Below, piece by piece: positions 9,414-18,947 of a DNA stretch of 64,000 nt (position 1 is its first letter; each line of letters opens with the position of its first letter). Origin of the DNA: Aliiroseovarius sediminis (GTDB lineage Bacteria; Pseudomonadota; Alphaproteobacteria; Rhodobacterales; Rhodobacteraceae); NCBI RefSeq assembly GCF_022678485.1, contig NZ_JALBYP010000032.1:186001-250000 (forward strand), read 5' to 3'. The translations under genes were made by a program, and so were the position numbers. The notes below the pieces were generated by a model. It searched no databases. It saw nothing but the letters and a program-made list of their open reading frames with translations, and had not been told where the DNA came from.

Positions 9414-10520
9414 TTATCCGATCTTGCCGCGTACCCCTTCGCCCATCTGGGCACGGTGGAGCATAACATGATCAAGGATGACGCACGCCGCCATTGCTTC
9501 GCCCACGGGCACGGCGCGAATGCCGACGCAGGGGTCGTGGCGGCCCTTGGTGACAACCTCGACCGGTTCGCCTGATTTGGTGATCGACTGACGGGGCGTC
9601 AGGATCGAACTGGTGGGCTTTACCGCGAACCGAACGACAATATCCTGTCCGCTGGAAATCCCACCCAGTATGCCGCCCGCGTGGTTAGAGCTGAATACCG
9701 GGCCGTCATCCCCCATCAAAATTTCGTCCGCGTTCTCGGTGCCTTTCAGGCCCGCAGCCGCCATGCCTTCACCAATCTCGACACCTTTGACGGCGTTGAT
9801 CGACATCATTGCGGCGGCTAAATCAGTGTCTAACTTGGCGTAGATCGGCGCGCCAAGGCCGGCAGGGGCGCCGCGTATCGCGACCTCGACGGCTGCGCCG
9901 ACGCTGTCGTTTTCCTTGGTGCGCAGGTGGTGCAGATAGTCTTCCCATTCCTTGACGGCGCTATTGTCCGGCAGCCAAAACGGGTTTTGGTCAATCGCGT
10001 CCCAATCGAACTTATCGCGATCAAGGTGCAAAGCGCCCATCTGTGTCATGTAACCCTTGATCTGAAGCCCCGGCAGCAGCGCCTTCAGTGCCTCGCGCGC
10101 GACCCCACCGGCGGCCACACGCGCCGCTGTTTCACGCGCAGACGAACGTCCACCCCCGCGCGGGTCACGGATACCATATTTCTGCCAATAGGTGATGTCG
10201 GCGTGACCGGGGCGAAAGGTCTTTTCGATCTCGCCATAATCTTTCGACCTTTGGTCGGTGTTTTCGATCATCAACTGGATCGGCGTGCCGGTGGTTTTGC
10301 CTTCATACACCCCCGACAGGATGCGCACCTGGTCGGGTTCGTTGCGCTGGGTCGTGTGCTTGTTCTGGCCGGGGCGGCGTTTGTTCAGCCAGACTTGGAT
10401 CATTTCAGGTTCCAGCGGCACACCGGGTGGGCAACCGTCGACCGTTGCGCCAAGCGCTGGCCCGTGGCTTTCGCCCCATGTGGTGACGCGGAAGATATGG
10501 CCAAAACTGTTCATCGACAT
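9414..10520 (-). CDS. aroC: Chorismate synthase
   Basis: Protein of 368 residues converting EPSP to chorismate with reduced FMN, the last common step of aromatic amino-acid synthesis. Signature segments are [17 protein letters not shown] at the N terminus, [20 protein letters not shown] followed by [16 protein letters not shown] (FMN/EPSP site) and the C-terminal [22 protein letters not shown] lies two codons upstream, but the ATG at 10520 has a well-spaced GAAGGAG, so that start is chosen. Confidence 0.97.
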   Translation of the reverse strand: MSMNSFGHIFRVTTWGESHGPALGATVDGCPPGVPLEPEMIQVWLNKRRPGQNKHTTQRNEPDQVRILSGVYEGKTTGTPIQLMIENTDQRSKDYGEIEKTFRPGHADITYWQKYGIRDPRGGGRSSARETAARVAAGGVAREALKALLPGLQIKGYMTQMGALHLDRDKFDWDAIDQNPFWLPDNSAVKEWEDYLHHLRTKENDSVGAAVEVAIRGAPAGLGAPIYAKLDTDLAAAMMSINAVKGVEIGEGMAAAGLKGTENADEILMGDDGPVFSSNHAGGILGGISSGQDIVVRFAVKPTSSILTPRQSITKSGEPVEVVTKGRHDPCVGIRAVPVGEAMAACVILDHVMLHRAQMGEGVRGKIG

Positions 10521-10583
10521 GCGCAAGCTCCTTCGTTGTCAGGGTGATAGCGAAGGCGCGCGTGAAAGGGAAGCGCGCGCGCG

Positions 10584-11540
10584 TCAGCTTTGCGGGCGGC
10601 GATGTTTTGGCTTGGGGCTGGGGCCGGCGTCGTAACGCGGGTTCGGGTCGCGCAAAATCGGGTTGCGCATGGATACCGATGGCCGGCTTTCGCGCCAGAC
10701 GATGAAGATGCCCGATGCGATGATGACAGACGCGCCTACGCCCACCCACATGTCGGGCCATTCTTCGAAGAAAAGCGCGCCGAACAGGGTGGCCCACAGG
10801 ATTTGACTGTATTGCATGGGGGCGACCACTGCCGCAGGCGCGGCGCGATAAGCGGCGATGATCATCACCTGCGCGCCCACGGACAACACGCCAAGGCTGG
10901 CCAACATACCCAGTTGTGTCACTTCCATCGGCCGATAGACGAAGGGCAGGATCAGCGCCATGAATGTGATTGAGGACAGCATGGGATAAAGGATCATCAC
11001 CGCTGTCCGCTCTTCCCCCCCGATCTTGCGCATGATGACGGATCCAAGGCTGGAACAGAACGCCGCGATCAAGGCGCAGATATGGCCGAACGAGATTTGA
11101 ATGACGCCGGGCCTAAGGACGATCAGCACACCGATCAGGCCGACCATAACTGCAGCCCATCGCTGTGCGCGCACCGTTTCACCCAGCAAAAGTGCGGACA
11201 TCGCGGTGATCAGAAGGGGGGTGGCGAACAGCAGGGCATAAACCTCGGCCAAGGGCAGGACGGTAAAGGCATAGAATGCTGCGGACATTGCGATCAACGA
11301 TGTGGCCGACCGCAGAAGGATCAGCCAAGGATGACGCGGGCGGAAATTGTCCACCTGCCGGTCCGCCAGCATCAGAACGGACATCGGCACAAAGGCAAAC
11401 AGCATCGCGAAAAAGATGATTTGGAAAACCGAAAAGTTGACGCCGAGCGTCTTGATCACGGCGTCATGCGTCGCGAACACGGCGAAGGCCGCGAAGGCAA
11501 AGCCCAGCCCCCTGAGGGGGGAATGTGATGCGTCCGACAT
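10584..11540 (-). CDS. EamA-family (DMT) transporter
   Basis: Inner-membrane protein of 318 residues with ten predicted membrane segments in two EamA repeats, starting MSDASHSPLRGLGFAFAAFA. The frame is open 75 codons further upstream, but that stretch covers the region of the divergent thiamine riboswitch; GGAG five bases before the ATG at 11540 supports the shorter form. The second half has AAVVAPMQYSQILWATLFG, a common EamA motif, and the cytoplasmic tail is basic and Pro-rich. Substrate unknown. Head-to-head with the thi operon. Confidence 0.88.
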   Translation of the reverse strand: MSDASHSPLRGLGFAFAAFAVFATHDAVIKTLGVNFSVFQIIFFAMLFAFVPMSVLMLADRQVDNFRPRHPWLILLRSATSLIAMSAAFYAFTVLPLAEVYALLFATPLLITAMSALLLGETVRAQRWAAVMVGLIGVLIVLRPGVIQISFGHICALIAAFCSSLGSVIMRKIGGEERTAVMILYPMLSSITFMALILPFVYRPMEVTQLGMLASLGVLSVGAQVMIIAAYRAAPAAVVAPMQYSQILWATLFGALFFEEWPDMWVGVGASVIIASGIFIVWRESRPSVSMRNPILRDPNPRYDAGPSPKPKHRRPQS

Positions 11541-11641
11541 GACGGCTCCGATCTGACGGATGATAGCGGTCACAATGCCGATCATGGCCGTTGCGTCAAG
11601 GGGGGCTTGCCAAACTGGGCCAAACCGGGCAGGACTCAGAT

Positions 11642-11728
11642 GACCTCGGGGTGCTGGCTTGGGCTGGCTGAGATGCATGTTTGCGGACCCGTTGAACCTG
11701 AACCGGCTAAGACCGGCGGAGGGAAGGT
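11642..11728 (+). promoter_or_regulatory. TPP riboswitch (THI element)
   Basis: The conserved THI-box strings appear in order and spacing: CTCGGGGTGC, then GGCTGAGATG, then ACCCGTTGAACCTGA and GGCTAAGACCGGCGGAGGGAAG. These match the aptamer core, including CUGAGA and the ACC(C)UUUGAACCUGA-type segment. It lies about 50 bases upstream of thiB, so binding of thiamine diphosphate should shut off thiBPQ, most likely by hiding the ribosome-binding site TTTGGAGGA at 11764-11772. Confidence 0.93.
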
Positions 11729-11777
11729 AATTTGGATGTCCCAAATGCCACTCCGTCCGGCGCATTTGGAGGATGCC

Positions 11778-12764
11778 ATGAAACAGACCCTTTCATTTGT
11801 CGCAGGACTTGCACTGATGGCCCAGGCGGCCACGGCGGAAACGCCAGTGTTGCGAGTCTATGCCCCCGATTACTTTGCGTCCGAATGGGGGCCAGGTCCG
11901 GGGATTGAACAGGGGTTCGAGGCCCGCTGCGACTGTGACCTGCAATTTATCACCGGCGACGTGCTGCCGCGCATCCTGCTGGAAGGTGACCGCACCGACG
12001 CCGACGTGGTGATCGGCCTGAACTCCGACGTCACTGTTCGCGCGCGCGCATCCGGCTTGTTTGCCCCGCACGCCCAGGATGTCAGCGGTCTGACCATGCC
12101 TGTGGATTGGACAGACGATGTGTTTCTGCCGTTCAACTACAGCTATGTGGCCTTCATATATGACAACACGAAGATGGACACGCCGCCCACCAGTTTCGAC
12201 GCGCTGTTGGACATGCCGGACGATGTGAAGATCGTTCTGCAAGACCCGCGCAGCTCGATTTCCGGGCTGGCGCTGTTGCTGTGGGTCAAGTCGATCTATG
12301 GCGATGACGCGCCCAAAGCATGGGAGCGTCTGACCCCCAAGGTTCTGACCGTAACGCAAGGCTGGTCGGAAAGCTACGGCATGTTCACGGATGGCGAGGC
12401 CGACATGGTCCTGTCCTATTCCACCTCGCCCGCCTATCACATCATCGCCGAGGACGATACGAGCAAGTCTGCCGCGATCTTCGACGACGGGCATTATCTG
12501 TTCGTCGAACTTGCGGCCAAGCTTAAGACGACGGACCAGCCCGATCTGGCCGATGCGTTTCTTGATTATGTCCTGACCGAGGAATTTCAGACCGCTATTG
12601 CGACATCCAACTGGTCGTATCCGTCAAAGCTCGATCCGTCATTGCTGCCGGAAAAATTCAACCTGCTAGCTGTGCCGAATAAAGCGATCTTCTATTCCGA
12701 AGACGAGGCTGACGCCCTGCGCCGGCCCGCGCTGGATGAATGGTTGAAGGCGATCTCGAACTAG
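11778..12764 (+). CDS. thiB: Thiamine ABC transporter substrate-binding protein
   Basis: Periplasmic binding protein of 328 residues with signal peptide MKQTLSFVAGLALMAQAATA before ETPVLRVYAPDYF. The fold is that of the iron/thiamine/spermidine binders (SBP family 1/8), and the segment LTPKVLTVTQGWSESYGMFT is typical of ThiB. The ATG at 11778 follows GGAGGA; the open frame extends 57 codons upstream through the riboswitch, which is not coding. First gene of the riboswitch-controlled operon with thiP and thiQ. Confidence 0.94.
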   Translation: MKQTLSFVAGLALMAQAATAETPVLRVYAPDYFASEWGPGPGIEQGFEARCDCDLQFITGDVLPRILLEGDRTDADVVIGLNSDVTVRARASGLFAPHAQDVSGLTMPVDWTDDVFLPFNYSYVAFIYDNTKMDTPPTSFDALLDMPDDVKIVLQDPRSSISGLALLLWVKSIYGDDAPKAWERLTPKVLTVTQGWSESYGMFTDGEADMVLSYSTSPAYHIIAEDDTSKSAAIFDDGHYLFVELAAKLKTTDQPDLADAFLDYVLTEEFQTAIATSNWSYPSKLDPSLLPEKFNLLAVPNKAIFYSEDEADALRRPALDEWLKAISN

Positions 12765-12765
12765 A

Positions 12766-14334
12766 ATGCGGGGCGCGGGCCGGATAACGCGCCCCATCTG
12801 GGTGTCGCACTGGCCCGGCCTGCTGGCCGCCGGTCTGCTGGTGGTGCTGGTCTTTGGCACCCTCGTTGCCGTCGCCTTGCGGGCCGAAGGCGGACGGGGG
12901 CTTGGGCCGTCAGACTGGGCGGCAATCCGGTTCACGCTTTGGCAGGCGACCTTGTCCGCAGGCATCAGCGTCGTGCTGGCCATCCCCGTCGCCCGCGCGC
13001 TGGCCCGGCGCAGTTTTCCTGGCCGCATGGCGCTTGTCACCCTGCTGGGTGCGCCCTTTATCCTGCCGGTTATCGTGGCTGTTCTGGGTCTGATTGCCGT
13101 GTTCGGGCGCAGCGGGGTGATCAGCAAGGCGATCGGCGTGTTCGGGTTCGAACCGATTTCGGTCTATGGCTATCACGGTGTCATTCTGGCGCATGTGTTT
13201 TTCAACCTGCCGCTGGCGACTCGCCTGATCTTGCAAGGATGGCTGTCGATCCCCGCCGAACGCTTCCGGCTGGCCGCATCGCTTGGCATGGGGTCGCGTG
13301 ACATCGCCCGCACGCTGGAACGCCCGATGCTGCGCGAGGTGATCCCCGGCGCGTTTTTGGTGATTTTCCTAATCTGCCTGACCTCATTTGCCGTGGCGCT
13401 GGCGTTGGGCGGGGGGCCGCGGGCCACGACGGTCGAGCTTGCAATTTATGAAGCGTTCAAGTTTGATTTTGACCTTGGCCGCGCGGCGCTGCTGGCGCTG
13501 ATCCAGTTTGCGATGGGGGCAAGTGCAGCGCTGATTGCGTTTCGCGTGACCATGCCGGGGGATATGGGAACCGGGCTTGATCGGGCGGTGCAGCGTTGGG
13601 ATGACGGCCTTGTGCAGCGGGTTTTGGATGTGGTCGTCGTGACGTTTGCCAGCCTGTTTCTGCTGCTGCCCCTGACAATGGTTGTGCTGGCAGGCGTGCC
13701 GGGGCTGACCACGTTGCCTGCGTCGATTTTTCAGGCGGCCGGGCGGTCGCTTGCGGTGGCATTGGGTTCGGCGGTCCTGACCTTGGCGCTTGCCTTGCCG
13801 ATTGCGGCTTTGGTCGTGCAACGCGGGGCACGACTGGTCGAGGGGTTGGGATATCTGACCATCGCCGCCTCGCCTTTGGTTGTCGGGACGGGGTTGTTCC
13901 TGATCCTGTTTCCGTTCATCAAACCCTCGGACCTTGCGTTGCCGGTGACGGCACTTGTGAACGCGGCGATGAGCTTGCCGTTTGCCCTGCGCGCCCTTGT
14001 GCCTGCGTTGACGGCGGTCGAGCGGGACTATGGTGCGCTGGCGGATGCCTTGGGGATGCACGGGCTGACGCGGGTGCGGCTGTTATGGCTGCCGCGCCTG
14101 CGCCGCCCGATTGGGTTTGCACTGGGGTTGGCGGCGGCGCTGTCGATGGGCGATCTTGGGGTCATCGCGATGTTTGCTGATGCACAGGGGGCGACGCTTC
14201 CGTTGCAGATGTATCGCCTTATGACAGCTTACCGGATGGATGATGCGGCGGCGGCAGGGCTGCTATTGCTGGGGCTGTCGCTGGCTCTGTTCTGGATTTT
14301 TGACCGCGGAGGACGCGTGGATGCTGACACTTGA
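12766..14334 (+). CDS. thiP: Thiamine ABC transporter permease
   Basis: Inner-membrane permease of 522 residues made of two MetI-like halves, matching the duplicated architecture of ThiP. Each half has an EAA-type loop: AASLGMGSRDIARTLERPML in the first and ADALGMHGLTRVRLLWLPRL in the second. About 12 membrane segments are visible. It starts one base after the thiB stop and overlaps thiQ by 14 bases. Confidence 0.94.
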   Translation: MRGAGRITRPIWVSHWPGLLAAGLLVVLVFGTLVAVALRAEGGRGLGPSDWAAIRFTLWQATLSAGISVVLAIPVARALARRSFPGRMALVTLLGAPFILPVIVAVLGLIAVFGRSGVISKAIGVFGFEPISVYGYHGVILAHVFFNLPLATRLILQGWLSIPAERFRLAASLGMGSRDIARTLERPMLREVIPGAFLVIFLICLTSFAVALALGGGPRATTVELAIYEAFKFDFDLGRAALLALIQFAMGASAALIAFRVTMPGDMGTGLDRAVQRWDDGLVQRVLDVVVVTFASLFLLLPLTMVVLAGVPGLTTLPASIFQAAGRSLAVALGSAVLTLALALPIAALVVQRGARLVEGLGYLTIAASPLVVGTGLFLILFPFIKPSDLALPVTALVNAAMSLPFALRALVPALTAVERDYGALADALGMHGLTRVRLLWLPRLRRPIGFALGLAAALSMGDLGVIAMFADAQGATLPLQMYRLMTAYRMDDAAAAGLLLLGLSLALFWIFDRGGRVDADT

Positions 14335-15013
14335 AGATGCGTGGGTTGATCTGGGTGATTTCACGCTCGCCGCTGACTTCAGCGTGTCCGAGGGGCGGCG
14401 CGTGGCCGTACTGGGGCCATCAGGTGCGGGCAAGTCCACCTTGCTGGCCATGATCGCGGGGTTTCAACCGCTGAGCCGTGGCAGGGTGATGTGGCGCGGG
14501 TCGCCTATGGCCGATGATCCGGCGGCGCGCCCCATCAGCATGGTGTTTCAGGACAATAACCTGTTTCCCCACCTGTCCGTCACGCAGAACGTGGGCCTTG
14601 GCCTGCGGCCTGATTTGCGGTTGATGCGCGAAGATCACAAAAGGGTCGAGGCTGCCTTGGGCCGTGTCGGGCTTGCGGGTAAAGGCGCGCGCAAACCGGC
14701 GCAATTGTCGGGTGGACAGATCGCGCGGGTGGCTCTTGCGCGCGTGTTGCTGCGTGATCGCTCGATTCTGTTGCTGGATGAACCTTTCGACGCCCTGGGG
14801 CCAGCGCTTCGCGTTGAGATGCTCGACCTTGTGGCCGAATTGGCGACCGAGACACAGGCGACAATGTTGATGGTCAGCCATAACCCCGAAGATGCGCGCC
14901 GCATAGCGGACGAGGTCATACTGGTCGAAGGCGGACGCGCGCACGCCCCGGTGCCGACCGCACAAATGTTTGACGATCCACCCGCCGCGCTGCGCGATTA
15001 TCTGGGCGTGTAA
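14321..15013 (+). CDS. thiQ: Thiamine ABC transporter ATP-binding protein
   Basis: ATPase of 230 residues with Walker A GPSGAGKST, the Q-loop in ISMVFQDNNLFPHLSV, signature LSGGQIARVALAR and Walker B SILLLDEPFDALG. The ATG at 14321 is preceded by GGAGGA inside the thiP 3' end; upstream in-frame ATGs lie further within thiP. The protein is short, as ThiQ normally is. Together with ThiBP it imports thiamine or its phosphates, the cofactor of Dxs. Confidence 0.94.
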   Translation: MLTLEDAWVDLGDFTLAADFSVSEGRRVAVLGPSGAGKSTLLAMIAGFQPLSRGRVMWRGSPMADDPAARPISMVFQDNNLFPHLSVTQNVGLGLRPDLRLMREDHKRVEAALGRVGLAGKGARKPAQLSGGQIARVALARVLLRDRSILLLDEPFDALGPALRVEMLDLVAELATETQATMLMVSHNPEDARRIADEVILVEGGRAHAPVPTAQMFDDPPAALRDYLGV

Positions 15014-15033
15014 CCGCGGCCGATTGGCAAAAG

Positions 15034-15061
15034 AAAAGGGCGCCCGAAAGCGCCCTTTTTT
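15034..15061. terminator. Bidirectional terminator between thiQ and petC
   Basis: Perfect stem AAAAGGGCGC / GCGCCCTTTT with a six-base loop. It is flanked by T-runs read from either strand, so it can end both the thi operon and the convergent pet operon. Confidence 0.9.
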
Positions 15062-15078
15062 ATTCTTTATGTCGAACC

Positions 15079-15876
15079 TTACAGATCCAGATGCTTGCCC
15101 TTATGCGGGGCCCACAGTTTCTTGTTGGTCAGATACAGAAGCGATGTCAGAAGCACCAATAGCAGGACAGAGACGAACCCAGCTTGTTTGCGGGCCATCA
15201 TCTTAGGCTCTGCCGTCCACATCAGGAAGGCCGACACGTCCTTGGCCATGTCGCGGGCAGTGTTGCTGTGGCCGTCATCATAGTCGATCAGACCATCTTC
15301 CAACTGTGGCGCCATCGACACCCAGCCACCGGGGAAAGCGGTATTTTCGTACAGGAAGGTGCCGGCGATTTCGTCTTCTTCTCCGGTGAAGCCCAAGAGG
15401 AAGCTGGCGATATATTCAGCGCCGCCCATACCGCGGAACAGCTGGTTCAGGCCCGTTCCCGCCGGGCCGTGGAAGCCCGCGCGTGCCTTCGCCATCAAGG
15501 ACAGGTCCGGGCCCATCCCTTCGCCGGACACAGCGGGGAAGAAATCCGATGGTTTCGCCGGACGGTCTTCGTCCAGTTCCGCATCATAGACGAAGAAATG
15601 TTCGGCGGCGTAGTCGCGCACTTCGTCTTCGGTATAGTTCGGGCCACCGGGGTCTGCCAATGTGCGCAGCGGCACATAGCGCAGGCCGTGGCAGGCCGCG
15701 CAGACCTCGGTATAAATCTTCAGGCCGCGACGCAGCTGTTCTTGATCATAGGTGCCGAACGGGCCTTCAAACGAAAACGCGAAGTCTTCGATGTGGCCTT
15801 CATCGCCAGCTGCAAGTGCGCCACCAGTGGCAAGCGCCAGCGCGACGACAGCGGATGTTGCGAGTTTCTTGATCAT
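15079..15876 (-). CDS. petC: Cytochrome c1 of the bc1 complex
   Basis: Protein of 265 residues. The N terminus [19 protein letters not shown] is a Sec signal, the c-type haem site is EVCAACHGL, and the probable haem Met ligand lies in [10 protein letters not shown] single C-terminal membrane anchor ([20 protein letters not shown]) ends the protein. An in-frame start seven codons upstream is less likely; the ATG at 15876 precedes the signal peptide directly. Last gene of the petABC operon. It transfers electrons from the Rieske centre to soluble or membrane cytochrome c. Confidence 0.96.
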   Translation of the reverse strand: MIKKLATSAVVALALATGGALAAGDEGHIEDFAFSFEGPFGTYDQEQLRRGLKIYTEVCAACHGLRYVPLRTLADPGGPNYTEDEVRDYAAEHFFVYDAELDEDRPAKPSDFFPAVSGEGMGPDLSLMAKARAGFHGPAGTGLNQLFRGMGGAEYIASFLLGFTGEEDEIAGTFLYENTAFPGGWVSMAPQLEDGLIDYDDGHSNTARDMAKDVSAFLMWTAEPKMMARKQAGFVSVLLLVLLTSLLYLTNKKLWAPHKGKHLDL

Positions 15877-15893
15877 TGATCCTAGATCCTTTC

Positions 15894-17207
15894 TCACTCG
15901 GCTGCGCCGGGATAGTGGGCGTTGAAGTCTTCCTCGATCGTGGCCGGCGGCGTCGTGGGTTTTTCAAACAGACCCAGAAGCGGCAGGATGACAAGGAAGT
16001 ATGCGAACCAGTAGGTGGCGCCAATCAGCGAAATCCAATCATGCGGGAATTCCGTGTCGCGTGCGCCGACCCACATCAGAACCATGAAGTCGATGATCAG
16101 CAAACGGAACCACCACTTGAACGCCGGACGATACTGACCCGAGCGAACCGACGAGGTGTCCAGCCACGGCGCCAGCGCCATCACGAAGATTGCACCGAAC
16201 ATGGCGACCACGCCGAAGAACTTCGCATCGACGATACCACCGGTCAGGAAGCTGACCGCTTGCACGGCCCAAACGTCGGCGGTGAAGGCACGCAGGATCG
16301 CGTAGAAGGGCAGGTAATACCATTCCGGCACGATATGTGCGGGCGTCGACAGCGGGTTGGCTTCGATATAGTTGTCGGGGTGGCCCAGATAGTTGGGCAT
16401 GAAACCGACAATCGCGAAGAAGATGATCAGCACGATGCCAAGGCCAACCAGGTCCTTGATGACGAAGTAGGGCCAGAAGGGCAGGGTGTCTTTCTCGGCC
16501 TCTTCTTTCGATCCGGTGCGCACAGGCACACCCGTCGGGTTGTTGTTACCCGTGGTGTGGAACGCCCAGATGTGAACGGCAACAAGTGCGGCGATCACGA
16601 AGGGCAGCAGATAGTGCAGCGAGAAGAAGCGGTTCAGCGTGGCGTTATCCACGGCCGGCCCACCCAGCAGCCAAGTTTGCAGGCCTTCACCGATGAACGG
16701 GATGGCGCCAAACAGGCCGGTGATGACGGTTGCGCCCCAGAAGGACATCTGACCCCAAGGCAGAACGTAGCCCAGGAAGCCGGTGGCCATCATCATCAGG
16801 TAAATCAACATGCCGATGATCCACGTCACTTCGCGCGGGGCCTTGTAAGAACCGTAGAACAGGCCGCGGAAGATGTGGATGTAAACTGCCACGAAGAACA
16901 GCGAAGCACCGTTAGAGTGAACATAGCGCAGCATATGCCCGCCGTTCACGTCACGCATAATGTGTTCGATCGACGCAAACGCCATGTCGACATGCGGGGT
17001 ATAGTGCATGACCAGAATGATACCGGTTACGATTTGCATCACCAGACAGAAGGTCAAAACGATGCCCCAGATCCACCACCAGTTCAGGTTCTTGGGTGTG
17101 GGGATCATCAGCGTGTCATACAGAAGCCCAACCACGGGAAGCCGCTTGTCGAGCCATTTTTCGAACCCTGATTTGGGTTCGTAATGATCATGAGGAATTC
17201 CGGACAT
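15894..17207 (-). CDS. petB: Cytochrome b of the bc1 complex
   Basis: Integral membrane protein of 437 residues with eight or nine helices carrying haems bL and bH. The Qo-site PEWY motif is present in [15 protein letters not shown], and His-rich helices ([33 protein letters not shown]) supply the haem ligands. Length and order fit the fused, long alphaproteobacterial cytochrome b. It lies between the Rieske and c1 genes with short gaps. Confidence 0.97.
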   Translation of the reverse strand: MSGIPHDHYEPKSGFEKWLDKRLPVVGLLYDTLMIPTPKNLNWWWIWGIVLTFCLVMQIVTGIILVMHYTPHVDMAFASIEHIMRDVNGGHMLRYVHSNGASLFFVAVYIHIFRGLFYGSYKAPREVTWIIGMLIYLMMMATGFLGYVLPWGQMSFWGATVITGLFGAIPFIGEGLQTWLLGGPAVDNATLNRFFSLHYLLPFVIAALVAVHIWAFHTTGNNNPTGVPVRTGSKEEAEKDTLPFWPYFVIKDLVGLGIVLIIFFAIVGFMPNYLGHPDNYIEANPLSTPAHIVPEWYYLPFYAILRAFTADVWAVQAVSFLTGGIVDAKFFGVVAMFGAIFVMALAPWLDTSSVRSGQYRPAFKWWFRLLIIDFMVLMWVGARDTEFPHDWISLIGATYWFAYFLVILPLLGLFEKPTTPPATIEEDFNAHYPGAAE

Positions 17208-17218
17208 ATAAGCCTCCC

Positions 17219-17782
17219 TTAGCCCAGTTTGATCGTCGTTTCGTCGACAAACTCGGCGACGGGAACGGGCAGGTTTTCGGGTGCTGGACCCTTACGGATA
17301 CGACCAGATGCGTCGTAGTGCGAACCATGGCACGGGCAATACCAACCCTGATAGTCGCCAGCGCCGTCGCCCAAAGGCACACAGCCCAAGTGGGTGCACA
17401 CACCCATCATGACCAACCATTCGCCTTTTTCGTCCATGGTGCGGTTTGCGTCATCCGCAGACAACGTTGCGTCGACGTTGTCATTGCGGGCAAACTTGTC
17501 GGGCAGGTTAGCTGCATCCTGTTCGCGGGCCAGTTCGATTTCTTCGTCCGTGCGACGACGGATGAACACCGGCTTGCCCAACCATTTGACTGTCAGCTGT
17601 GTGCCCGGCTCAATGCCTGAGATATCCACGCGGATTGAGCTAAGCGCCTTCACGTCAGCAGAGGGGTTCATCTGATTGACCATTGGCCAAACTGCGGCAC
17701 CGGCCGTTACGGCTGCGGCACCACCTGTTGCATAATAAAGGAAATCCCGGCGGGTTCCTTCGTGGTCGTCGGCTTGTGACAA
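17219..17782 (-). CDS. petA: Rieske iron-sulfur subunit of the bc1 complex
   Basis: Protein of 187 residues with a twin-arginine-type N terminus ([20 protein letters not shown]) that serves as a membrane anchor. The [2Fe-2S] ligands are in [10 protein letters not shown] and [12 protein letters not shown]. First gene of petABC; the promoter must lie in 17783-17978, where no other gene is seen. Electron entry point from ubiquinol at the Qo site. Confidence 0.97.
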   Translation of the reverse strand: MSQADDHEGTRRDFLYYATGGAAAVTAGAAVWPMVNQMNPSADVKALSSIRVDISGIEPGTQLTVKWLGKPVFIRRRTDEEIELAREQDAANLPDKFARNDNVDATLSADDANRTMDEKGEWLVMMGVCTHLGCVPLGDGAGDYQGWYCPCHGSHYDASGRIRKGPAPENLPVPVAEFVDETTIKLG

Positions 17783-17978
17783 GAGCGCATCTCCCTAGCT
17801 AGGTCGCAGAATTGCAACCGACACGACAGTAAACCGCCCAAGAAAGCGGTCCGTTTTGCGGCTGTTTATCCAAGGAATTGCGCCCCGTCCAGAAGTCATT
17901 AGAGCGCAGGTGCGGCTTTTCAAGGTCATGATGCTGGATAGTGACGGCAATCGGGCCGGGAATCGGGCGAGGGGCGAT

Positions 17979-18581
17979 TCAGATCGGAGCAGTGGTCTGG
18001 AAGCTGTCGCGCTGCGAGAAGGCAGCGAACCAGTTATTCAGAGAATCGCGACCTTTGCGCCAGTCGCGGTCTGCGTGACGGAAATCAAGATAACCCAACG
18101 CACACCCGACCGAGATTTGCGCCATGTCCAGCGGCCCGGACAAATGGCTGATCCACCGGGTGTCAAGCGCGTCCAGCGCGCCTGCGATCTTGCCCCACTG
18201 CGCGTCCACCCAGCCTTCGAACTGCATGTCCTCGGGGCGGCAGCGGGTCTCATAGACCATCAGTACACCGGCATCCATGATCGCATCGCCGGTCGCTTCA
18301 AGGGTCAGAACCTCCCATATCCGGTCGTCGGGATAGAGGTTGCTGCCAGCGCGGGCATCCAGAAACCGCGTCACTACGCGGCTGTCATAAAGGGTCGGCC
18401 CGTCAGTGCGGATCAGTGCGGGGATCTTGGACAGCGGGTTGGCGGCGGTCAGTTGCGGGTTGGGTGCGGTGGGGGACGAGGCAACCTCGACCAACTCAAC
18501 CTCGTCCTGCTGGCCGGTCTCAAGGATCAGCATCCGAGCCTTGCGCGCAAAGGGCGAGGCGGGCGAATAGACAAGCTGCAT
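17979..18581 (-). CDS. Glutathione S-transferase family protein
   Basis: Protein of 200 residues with an N-terminal thioredoxin-like domain (MQLVYSPASPFARKARMLIL, SPASPF at the usual active-site loop) and an all-helical C-terminal domain. The PALI segment followed by LYDSRVVTRFLD is the glutathione-binding region. It resembles the short bacterial GSTs often annotated as YibF-like. No substrate can be assigned. Four bases separate it from the small gene upstream on the same strand. Confidence 0.88.
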   Translation of the reverse strand: MQLVYSPASPFARKARMLILETGQQDEVELVEVASSPTAPNPQLTAANPLSKIPALIRTDGPTLYDSRVVTRFLDARAGSNLYPDDRIWEVLTLEATGDAIMDAGVLMVYETRCRPEDMQFEGWVDAQWGKIAGALDALDTRWISHLSGPLDMAQISVGCALGYLDFRHADRDWRKGRDSLNNWFAAFSQRDSFQTTAPI

Positions 18582-18584
18582 GGA

Positions 18585-18863
18585 TCAAACCTTTCGAAAG
18601 CGGATGCGGGTCAAGCTGACCGCGTCGATCTCTATGCCCGGTCCGTCAGTGCCCAAGCGAATCACGCGGCGCATACGGGCCGTAGCGTTCATTTGTTCAT
18701 CATCGCGACGGGTCGTCACGCCTTCGGGCGCGGTGTCCAGCGTGTCTTCCACGCTTTGATCACGCGGTGCGCGTTCGATGGACCGGGCCAGCGCATATGT
18801 GGCGACGGCGACGGAACCATAGCGGATCGCGAAAGCCGCAATCGGGGCGATAGGTAAGGGCAT
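18585..18863 (-). CDS. Small conserved-looking hypothetical protein
   Basis: Not recognised. Ninety-two residues, starting MPLPIAPIAAFAIRYGSVAV, with one hydrophobic N-terminal segment that could anchor it in the membrane, then a charged region (SIERAPRDQSVEDTLDTAPE) and a basic C terminus. A GTG five codons upstream is in frame, but GAAGGAGG directly before the ATG at 18863 settles the start. Probably co-transcribed with the downstream GST gene. Confidence 0.6.
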   Translation of the reverse strand: MPLPIAPIAAFAIRYGSVAVATYALARSIERAPRDQSVEDTLDTAPEGVTTRRDDEQMNATARMRRVIRLGTDGPGIEIDAVSLTRIRFRKV

Positions 18864-18947
18864 GTGATCCTCCTTCACATAGAATGTAGGGGCGACGGGG
18901 CGGCATGTCCACTTTTCTGCGTGGGACGGCAGCCGAATGTCGGTCGA

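Noticed and set aside
14240-14320. Earlier start for thiQ
   Set aside because: It lies within thiP coding sequence, while the ATG at 14321 has GGAGGA at the right distance and starts at conserved sequence.
15876-17171. 431-codon open frame antisense to the cytochrome b gene
   Set aside because: Low-complexity His/Gln/Asp/Gly composition typical of antisense frames; the opposite strand is a clear petB.
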